A DNA stretch of 64,000 nucleotides from Escarpia spicata (Eukaryota; Annelida; Polychaeta; Sabellida; Siboglinidae), in contig OZ023212.1 in NCBI GenBank assembly GCA_963995525.1, forward strand, positions 9,470,130 to 9,534,129, read 5' to 3'. Every line of letters begins with the position of its first letter. The first letter of the stretch is position 1. The translations under genes and the position numbers were made by a program. Shown here piece after piece: positions 56,271 to 64,000 of this stretch. Below the pieces are notes generated by a model. That model did no database searches and was not told where the DNA came from. It worked only from the letters and a program-made list of their open reading frames with translations.

Positions 56271-58305
56271 GGAAGACCGTACTAGAGAGAATACTTCCTT
56301 CGAGGAATTTAAGAGGTCACGAAGAAGGTGAGCGAGCACGTGCTTTTATTCGGACCACTAGCGAAAAATAATTAATGGTTCCAAGTGTTGAAACAATCGA
56401 GAAGTAAGGACCTTCTGCTCCTAAAAAGGAAAAGTACGAGTTAAAAGGTAAGTATGCTTAAGAAAGGTGCCGAGTTCACCTCTTGTAAGGCGGTCTGGTC
56501 AAAATGAGGTGTTCGTAGCCACTCATAATGTTAGGTTTATCGCATATATATATTATATATATATATACTTGCCAATATTTCTTTTAATTTAAGTTAGTCC
56601 ATTGCATTTTAACTCAATGATCAATGTCTTAGTAGCAAATACTATGTGATTAAAACAATAAGAGTGTAACATTTATAAAAGGCTGCAGAACGTAATTGCA
56701 GTGCTGTCGGTATGCTGCGGACCTTCAACGGAATGGCGCGGACTGGCGGGGCAGATCGTTGACATGGCATGACAAGGCACAAGTGAATCATACATACCCC
56801 GCTAGTTTGAATTAAACGGAAGTATGCTTATTATTATTATAAATATTACGAAACGAAAATACCCGAGCATATTGTTGTAGACTGGATATTCCCGAAACCC
56901 AACTAACAAGACATGATTTGGCCAATAATGGCTACTGCATAAATGTCATTGCTATTTCGTAGGCCCAATGAGTTTTGCTAGCTAGGAATAATGCTGTTGC
57001 AAGCCCTATATGTGTGCGTGAATGCTTAGCAAACATTATGGAGGTGTTATTACACAACTTACTATATAAAGGAGAAAAATCTTCAGCACACCAACCCCCG
57101 GCCACCCTGTCTTCAGATGTTAAGACCGACAGCGCGGCAGCTGCGAGAGCATAATAGTGCTGAAGGTCCAGCAAAAATCTTCAACCAGCACACACCCTCC
57201 ATCTTCCGAAGTCATCGTCATGATCCGACAGCCAAGTCGTGATGAGCTAAAGCTCCGGCTCATTCCACCCAATATTAATTTCGTTCCGGCGTCAGTGGAG
57301 ATTTTTGGCAAGCCTCGGGAGGCTGCACTTGAAGGTTTTGCCCCCCCCCCCCCCCCCCCCCCCGACTACTCTGTCTGCCTGAAAGTGCAGGGTGGATACG
57401 AATGACACGGGCGTGTTCAGAGATGGTAGTGGGGGGCACAAAAACCTCCACTGGCCGCCGAACCAAATAGAATAGAAAATGTTTGGCTCCCGCGCCGCCA
57501 TAACTTCAGCTTCCGCTGTCTCGACTGGTGACATGCTGTTGACAAATTGTCGTTGCTGTGCATGCGGCCGTATCTTCAGTTCTTCTCCCTTCTCCGCTAG
57601 CTCGGTTACCTTGATTGTGACATCGAAATAAGGGGGGGGGGTACTGTTGACATTTAACAAAATTTCAAAAAGGTCTACGGGCACGCAAAATTACAAAGGT
57701 CGATTTGGGGGGCATCTGTTCCCTTGGCCCACCCCTGGATCCGCTGTCTTAATTCGCCACTGCATACCAGATGTGAAATAAATATGATGGTCTAGATGAA
57801 TAAACACAAGCTAGTCAAGTAAATACTTTTGTGAAACAGCTAAAAGCACAAACCACGTTATTGCAAGAGGGCTACAAATGTTAATTGTACACTTTTTCGC
57901 GTTCTTATACTGTTCTTGTACGTCTTTCCACAACATATATCTTAAATTTTAAACTTGCTACAAAGGCGTAGTTGTGATGAATTAATTACAGAAAAATCCA
58001 TACTTTATCAAGCTTGTGTTACCCCATAACATGTCCGAATTACCCACAAGAGGGTAATTACCCCGAGGTTTTAAACAATGCTGCTCTTGTGAACGCGACA
58101 AATGGTGGCGCCACATCGCGGAGATTCGTTTGGGAAATAGCGCCGCATGGCGGATTCGTAATATCGGGCTACATCGAACACCTTACACGGACATGTTATT
58201 TTAACATTTGTGTTAGTTTACATTTCCGCTAATTTCCTATTTACCCCGGAAACTTGTGTATGTTTTACTACACTGCAGTAACTGTAAAGACGCTTCATTA
58301 GGAAT
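56271..58305. other. no firm gene; includes a C22 homopolymer
   Basis: Upstream region of the BAX-like gene. 57341-57363 is a poly-C run. The minus strand at 57.3-57.68 kb has an open stretch (VTIKVTELAEKGEELKIRP, EPNIFYSIWFGGQWRF) that may be an old transposon or gene piece; not assigned. Confidence 0.4.
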
Positions 58306-58310
58306 TTATC

Positions 58311-61300
58311 ATGGCAGAAGGAGGAGAAGGAGACAAAGAAAACCCATTTCATTTTGGTGAGCTGAAATCAAACAGAGAAATATAATTATGATGTTTGAGC
58401 TCGTCCTTGCCCAAGGATGCAGGCGACTTTCCATGGTCACACAAATCACATACCCACTATATCAGTATATGGTACTGATATAGTACTAACCTTCTACCTA
58501 GCCCTAGCCTAGGCGTCACTATATCTAATGTCGGGGTCATGTCCCAGTTGGACTTCCTGTTTCGTTACAGATGAAAAAAGGGCAGTGTGTTTAAAAAAAA
58601 AAAAAAATTGATTGACGATCTTTTACTTTCGACCTAACCATGAAAACGACCATCTACACTGACTACGGCCTACAGCCGCCAAACTTCTCCTCGCATATCT
58701 TACAATTACATACATATACACACTACGTTACAAAACAATTTTCTTACATTCCTATAATGCTCAAAATTCATAAAACAAACTCAAGTAAAACTCGACTTCT
58801 TACTCTAAGGCGGCGACTGTCCGGAGCTCCACGGTTACCATAAAATCGATATTGTGTTGAGGCGTCACTACATAAATGAGCTTCACAGAAATTCTGTACA
58901 GTGACGCTATCATTACTGTACGTGTGTTCGTGTGCGATATATGGACATACATACATACAAAATAAATGTGTACAATTTCATAAAAGCATTCAATTGCTTA
59001 AAAAAATTAATGATTGTAAATATCAACAAAATTACCAGATAGCATGCATGGCTAGGTCCAGTTACATAACTGTATGTGGAATTTATTACAAACAATATTC
59101 TGTATTATTAGCAGAATAATTCAGAACGTTGTGTGTAGTGTTGATATAAAATTGTGTTCAGTAAAATGCCACGACACGTTTAGCTTTTGCATATTAGTTA
59201 GTTACAAGGAGGCAGTCTGTTCCTAGTTTTTAATTAATTAATTAATATAATGTTCTTAAGACTACACTAACTATGTTGAAGGTATACTGCTTGTGTTTAA
59301 GCCTGTAACAATGTTCATAATTTGTAAGGTACAACCCCAGAGCCAGTTATGTTTTATGTTTAAAGCAATTTTTTGGTGGGACAACTTCAAGTAAATTCCT
59401 ATTGGGACAAATAAACATGAATTAGTACTTGTCCTACTGGACAAGTGCTTTATGGGAGTTAATGTAAAGAGCAGTAAAGACAGCTGTATAGAATAGTTTT
59501 TTGCTAACATATGCAATTTGCTTATTGATGATGGTTGTGTTTCATTCAGGAAAGAAGCGGAAGCCATCAATAAAGCGCAGTATTAGTCGTTTTGATGTTG
59601 GAAACCAAGCTAGACTGCTGCTGAGTCAGTTTGTTCATGATCGCATGCAAGCTGATGGATTCTCAAACGCTCCTACATCAGAGGTGTTGATAGAACCAGG
59701 GACGCCATCAGGTGAAGAAAATGAGAACTAATAGTTTATTAGGAAATATGTTGAACTAACGCCTACCAGAATAATATTTGTGTTTCTATGTACCCAACAA
59801 ACTGTTAAATCTAGCCACCATAGAAGTACTTATGTGACATGACAAACATGCATCACTGATTTGCTCATAAATATATATAAATCCAACCACACAAGAAAAA
59901 CATAAATGTTGTCTGCCGTACCCAATCTGCAGCTGTCTAAACACTGGGAATATGTTTTTCTGGTATTGGTTGGAAGAAATTGTCGGTAACAATGAACTAT
60001 GGCTCACTAAAGTTAGCAGGAAAATATGTAAATCGGATCTTTTAGACATATCCAATACGTGAATTTTTACCTTGTACTTATAGAGGCTTTCGTCGACGTC
60101 ATCGTACACGTGAGGTAGTTCGTAATTCTCCTTGTCTCGGTTGATTGGTTATACGTCACACACAAAAACGGTCACATGTACTGAAGAAGTTGGTGTGTCA
60201 CATCGATGGAATTCACGTATTGGATATGTCTAAAAGAACTAATCCTGAAGAATGTTCAGCAATATCAGAAAAATACATAAATGCCCCCAATCCTAAACTA
60301 TTTCCACCGAGGATAATAAAAAACATTTGTCTTACCTATGCATCATAAAATTTGAGAGCACAAATAAAACACAAGTATTACTCTGGTAGGCTGTATCATG
60401 TGAAATTGTAAATAAATAAATCATGGGTGAATCATATCTTGACATGATTTTTGGACATGAGGACCATTTTATCCTCTGAATCCATTACTAGCAACCTGGC
60501 TGATGAAGTGGTTAGTCAGTAAGGGCCAGTTATTTTATTTCTTTGAACAGTGTAATTTGCCTGTGGAAAATATCTGAAGCTTTACCTACTATACATATTT
60601 ACACATTAATTGTTAAAAACCCGAAACAAAAGTCTTGGACTGACACGCACAATGCAAAAACATAAATTTTTGTTTTTCAGGGCCACCAGTAGAACATGTC
60701 AGAGAAGTAGCCCAGGCACTTCGGGCGATTGGAGATGAATTAGACAAAGACGAGAGTTTACAACAGTACGGTCACAGATTATTCTTGCTGAATTCAGTGC
60801 ATCGAAGTTATGATCACAAAGTTCAGTGTTTAATTGCTAATACTTAAAATCAGTTTATTGTGGATGTACATGTTCATGGAGAATAACATCTTTGTTACTC
60901 TAGAAACAGTAATACAAGGCTACAAAATATTGTGTTAAAATTAATGAGCAACTGCTAGAAAGTATATTTTAAATAGTTTCAGTTACAATTAAATTTCTTT
61001 TGTGTATCATGTAAAAAAATGCAAATCTGTGATGTGTTGGCATGGTAACAAATATTAACAAATAATACTTGTGTTCAACTGATATATTTTTTATCGGTAT
61101 TACATATGTAATGTTGTACCAGCAACACTCAGGCTTGAAGGAACAGTGTTAAAAGCTGAATATTTACAACTTATACACAAGTACCCAGTGAAACAATCTT
61201 CCTGTCAGGCATCAAATTGCTAACATCTATTGAGCGCAGTGGTCCAGTGGCTAGACCTTCGGACTGTCAACTGAGAGAACCCGGGTTCGAATCCTGTGCT

Positions 61301-61787
61301 GCGGTGTAAAACCTTTGGCAAGTTCGTTCACGCTACGTTGCTCCAGTTCACTCAGCTGTATGAATGAGTACCTAGCTATAGACAGTGATGGATATTTGTA
61401 CGAATAGTCTTCGTGCATTAATTGCAGCGTGGCTGGATGGTCAGAGAAGTTGAGATGGTGTTCCATTGAACAGGTCTGCCAGGGAGTAAAGTATAAAGTG
61501 CCTTGAACAGTCCGAGTGCATGCGCACAGAACATGCATGATTATATCACTTGTGCAATCATGCATGCACATTGTATTTACTCTCTCTTCTCCATTTACTG
61601 AATGCATGTACCTGGCAAGAAATTAAACTAACGTTTTTTGTTTTTCTTCAGTTTGATTCGACAGATTCCCCCCAATGCTCCTTCACAGACGTTTCTCTTC
61701 GTAGCAACGGAGATCTTCGCTGATGGCAAATTCAACTGGGGCCGAGTTGTCGCCCTCTTCTATTTCGCATACAAAATGATTGCCAAG
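58311..61787 (+). CDS. bax: BAX-like Bcl-2 family gene, exons 1-4 (3' end not in this gene model)
   Basis: Pro-apoptotic effector that permeabilises the outer mitochondrial membrane. Exons: 58311-58356 (ATG, MAEGGEGDKENPFHF), 59550-59711, 60681-60765 and 61652-61787, all with GT-AG borders and matching phases (1, 1, 2, 0). Exon 2 has an N-terminal helix (QARLLLSQFVHDRMQADGF). Exon 3 carries the BH3 motif VAQALRAIGDELDKDE, very like BAX. Exon 4 holds BH1: ATEIFADGKFNWGRVVALFYFAYKM. BH2 and the C-terminal membrane anchor are missing; they should lie in further exons, and none is visible before the LINE at 62.28 kb. BAX rather than BAK is favoured by the RIGDELD-type BH3 and the VALFYFA core. 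Introns contain an inverted repeat and a SINE. Confidence 0.9.
60038..60237. repeat. 28-bp inverted repeat in BAX-like intron 2
   Basis: 60038-60065 is the reverse complement of 60210-60237 (AATTCACGTATTGGATATGT...), with a 144-bp loop. Both arms encode IHVLDMSKR on opposite strands, suggesting an inverted duplication. Confidence 0.85.
61236..61535 (+). mobile_element. SINE copy 4, nearly full length
   Basis: tRNA-like head (GCGCAGTGGTCCAGTGGCTAGA, B box GGGTTCGAATCC), then CTCAGCTGTATGAATGAGTACC, the ATAGACAGTGATGG block and the GAACAGGTCTGCC body. It lies in intron 3 of the BAX-like gene and is the best reference copy for the family here. Confidence 0.87.
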
Positions 61788-62279
61788 GTAATGACAATGG
61801 CCTCAGGGTTTTAGCTATATAAGGGTATTACCACTGGTCCACTGGAGTTGGTGATTTAGAACATTACATGTTGGGGAATATAGGTCTCAATTTCCTTATT
61901 GTCTTCTAGTGTTTTGTTATTTTTTAGCAAATAATGCGTTAATTGGAGGTGCACCTTTTCCTGAAACAGACAACAAGGCGAGCATCTGCTACAGTTTTTG
62001 TTTGGTCATGTTAATGTCCGTAAATAATTTGATCACTTTTAGAGTTGGATAGAACAACATTGACTGTTTCACTGCAAGTGTATGTATTGCCTGAGATATG
62101 TGTTATGTATCAAGTAATGTATGGCAAATCAAATGGAGATACAATTATGATATTAATGCCAGATACGGCAGGTAGATAGGATTATTTATTTAGTTTATGC
62201 ATATATAGAGGATAGAGGGCGCTGTTGTGGCGACCTGGAGTGTTTGCATTTAGCCTCTGTGCAGAACTAAACTGCAGAA

Positions 62280-63985
62280 ACAGAAAGCAGTGCAGAAAAC
62301 TGTAAAAACGTGGGACTTGAACTCGGTCGACGCCCTCAGGGGGTGTTTTGACTGTACTTTGTGGGATATTTTTATTGAATCCAGTTCTTCGCTTGAAGAA
62401 GCAGTTGATGTTGTCGCAGACTATATCAAGTTTTGTGAAGAGATGATTATCCCCACAAAAACTGTGAAAATCTTCTCAAATAACAAACCGTGGGTGAGTA
62501 AAGAACTGAAAAACATAATCAACGAGAAGAAGAGAGCTTTCATGTCTAACAACCACACTGAAGCAAAAAGGATCCAGTGTACTCTAAAAAAGCAGATCAG
62601 GGACGCTAAACTAGAATACAAGGATAGAATTGAACGCCTGTTCCAATATGGCAATATGCGCAGGGCCTGGTGTTGAGTCTGGCAAACATGTCATAAAAAC
62701 CTCAGAGTCAGCGGAAGAGAGTCTCAAGTTCACTGAGGACTTGAATTCCTTCTTTGGGCGTTTTGACCGGCATGACTTCTCACGTGAGCGTCAGGAGGCG
62801 GTGGATGATATTGAGTCTCGGCTCACTGAGGATGATACCCCAGAAACAACTCCTGATGACGTCAGTAAGATCTTCAAGCACGTTAATCCTCACAAGGCAA
62901 CTGGGCCTGACAACGTCAGTGGTCGAGTCCTCAAGGGGTGCCATGCTCAGCTGGGTGCAGTGTTCAGCATCCTTTTCAACTGGTCTCTGAAGCAGCATCG
63001 CATCCCCCCGGCCTGGAAATCGTCAGTTATATGTCCTGTCCCCAAGAAACCTGTGCCATCTGTTCTCAACGACTACCGGCCAGTGGCGCTTACCTCAATC
63101 GTCATGAAGTGCTTTGAGCGACTCGTACTTCGTCCCCTCCTGGAGCATGTTGGGGATCAACTGGATCCCCTCCAATTTGCGTATAAACACAGTCGAGGTG
63201 TGGATGATGCAGTCCTCACTCTATGTCATAATGTGTACACTCACCTGGAAAAGCCCAAGTCGTTTGCCAGGATAGTCTTTATTGACTTTTCGTCGGCTTT
63301 CAACACCAACCAGCCACACATCATGATGAGTAAACTTGTCAATATGCATGTAAACCCACACATCATCTTGTGGGTAAACCAGTTTCTTACTGAGCGTACG
63401 CAAGTAGTGCGCTATAATGGTGCTGTTTCGAGCTCACTCTTCACTTTCACTGGTGCCCCCCAGGGCTCTGTGATCTCCCCTGTTCTGTTCACACTTTACA
63501 CAGACGACTGTCGTAGCAGCCAGAAGAGCGTCAATTTCATTAAATACAGCGATGACACAGCTATCGTCGACGTATCCGGCTCTGATCAAGTGTGTGCGCG
63601 GGCTGTAGCTGATTTCACATTGTGGTGCGACAATAATTTCCTAGACCTGAACGTTCGTAAAACTGAAGAACTCATAATAGATTTTAGGAAAAATCCTACT
63701 TCTCCCAAGAGACTATTCATTAACCGAGAGTGTGTAAGGAGAGTAGATGAATACAAGTATCTCGGCACTATCATAGATGCAAAGCTCAAATTTGGTGAAA
63801 ATACAGCGATAATTAACAGAAAATGCCAGCAAAAGCTGTATTTCTTACGCAAGCTCAGGTCACTCAGTGTCAGCACACATGTTCTACAAACCTTCTACAG
63901 ATGCTACATAGAAAGCTCTATTACATTTGGGTTTCTTGTGTGGTACGGCGGCCTGAGTATCGTGCATCGCAACACTCTGGCATGA
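62280..63985 (+). mobile_element. Rex1/BS-like LINE, RT part, nearly open
   Basis: Two overlapping frames (62290-62676 and 62630-63985). The first has the linker KPWVSKELKNIINEKKRAF. The second has the complete RT: ATGPDNVSGRVLKGCHAQL, YRPVALTSIVMKCFERLV, FIDFSSAFNTNQPHIM, GAPQGSVISPVLFTLYTDD, IKYSDDTAIV and EYKYLGTIIDAKLKF, then the C-terminal region YRCYIESSITFGFLVWYGG to a stop at 63985. One frame change separates them. The endonuclease is missing (5'-truncated). It lies downstream of BAX-like exon 4, probably within the next intron. Confidence 0.9.
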
Positions 63986-64000
63986 ACAGTCAGGTTTAGT

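Overview
This is a stretch of animal nuclear DNA, not bacterial and not a free virus. The evidence is introns with GT-AG borders, a BAX-like Bcl-2 family gene, many non-LTR retrotransposons, tRNA-derived SINEs, long dinucleotide microsatellites and a 200-base assembly gap. Marine invertebrates (mollusc, brachiopod, lancelet or hemichordate type) often carry this mix, but the species cannot be named from the sequence.

Layout. 0-9.8 kb holds a TC microsatellite, a decayed LINE (minus strand, with an internal 394-bp-offset duplication), a SINE, a broken Ty3/Gypsy element carrying a TG microsatellite, and a second SINE. 9.8-14.75 kb is a young Ty3/Gypsy LTR retrotransposon with 190-bp LTRs and a TTACT target duplication. 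14.8-30 kb is mainly LINE fragments, several nested in each other, plus an unknown ORF broken by one stop. 30.4-31.4 kb is an intact single-exon host gene for a type II membrane protein. 31.6-35.7 kb is again LINE, gag and SINE debris. 58.3-61.8 kb holds four exons of a BAX-like gene. A LINE sits in or after its next intron (62.3-64 kb).

The main item is a full-length Polinton/Maverick (adintovirus-like) element at 36576-53724. It is 17,149 bp long, has 215-bp terminal inverted repeats with one mismatch, starts AG and ends CT, and is flanked by a perfect 6-bp duplication CCTGCT. Its left half reads mostly to the right: an RPA-like zinc/OB-fold protein, unrecognised small genes and a protein-primed DNA polymerase B. 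Its right half reads to the left as a packed module: NADAR-domain protein, packaging ATPase, two conserved unknown proteins, integrase with chromodomain, a membrane protein, penton, PX-like core protein, major capsid protein and adenain-like protease. The penton-PX-capsid-protease order recalls the adenovirus late region. The two halves converge near 46.08 kb on facing poly(A) signals.

Unusual cargo makes this copy worth attention: a NADAR (YbiA-like) glycohydrolase, a replication-protein-A-type ssDNA-binding protein, a 73-nt tRNA(Phe)-like sequence followed by T5, a spliced gene whose intron is filled with 113-bp tandem repeats, and a 281-bp tandem repeat block carrying GCGCATGCGC. The copy is decaying. 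The capsid gene is broken by a 10-bp tandem duplication, the integrase by a shift in an A8 run and the ATPase by a shift near its end. The polymerase has a stretch of about 160 nt read out of frame between compensating shifts.
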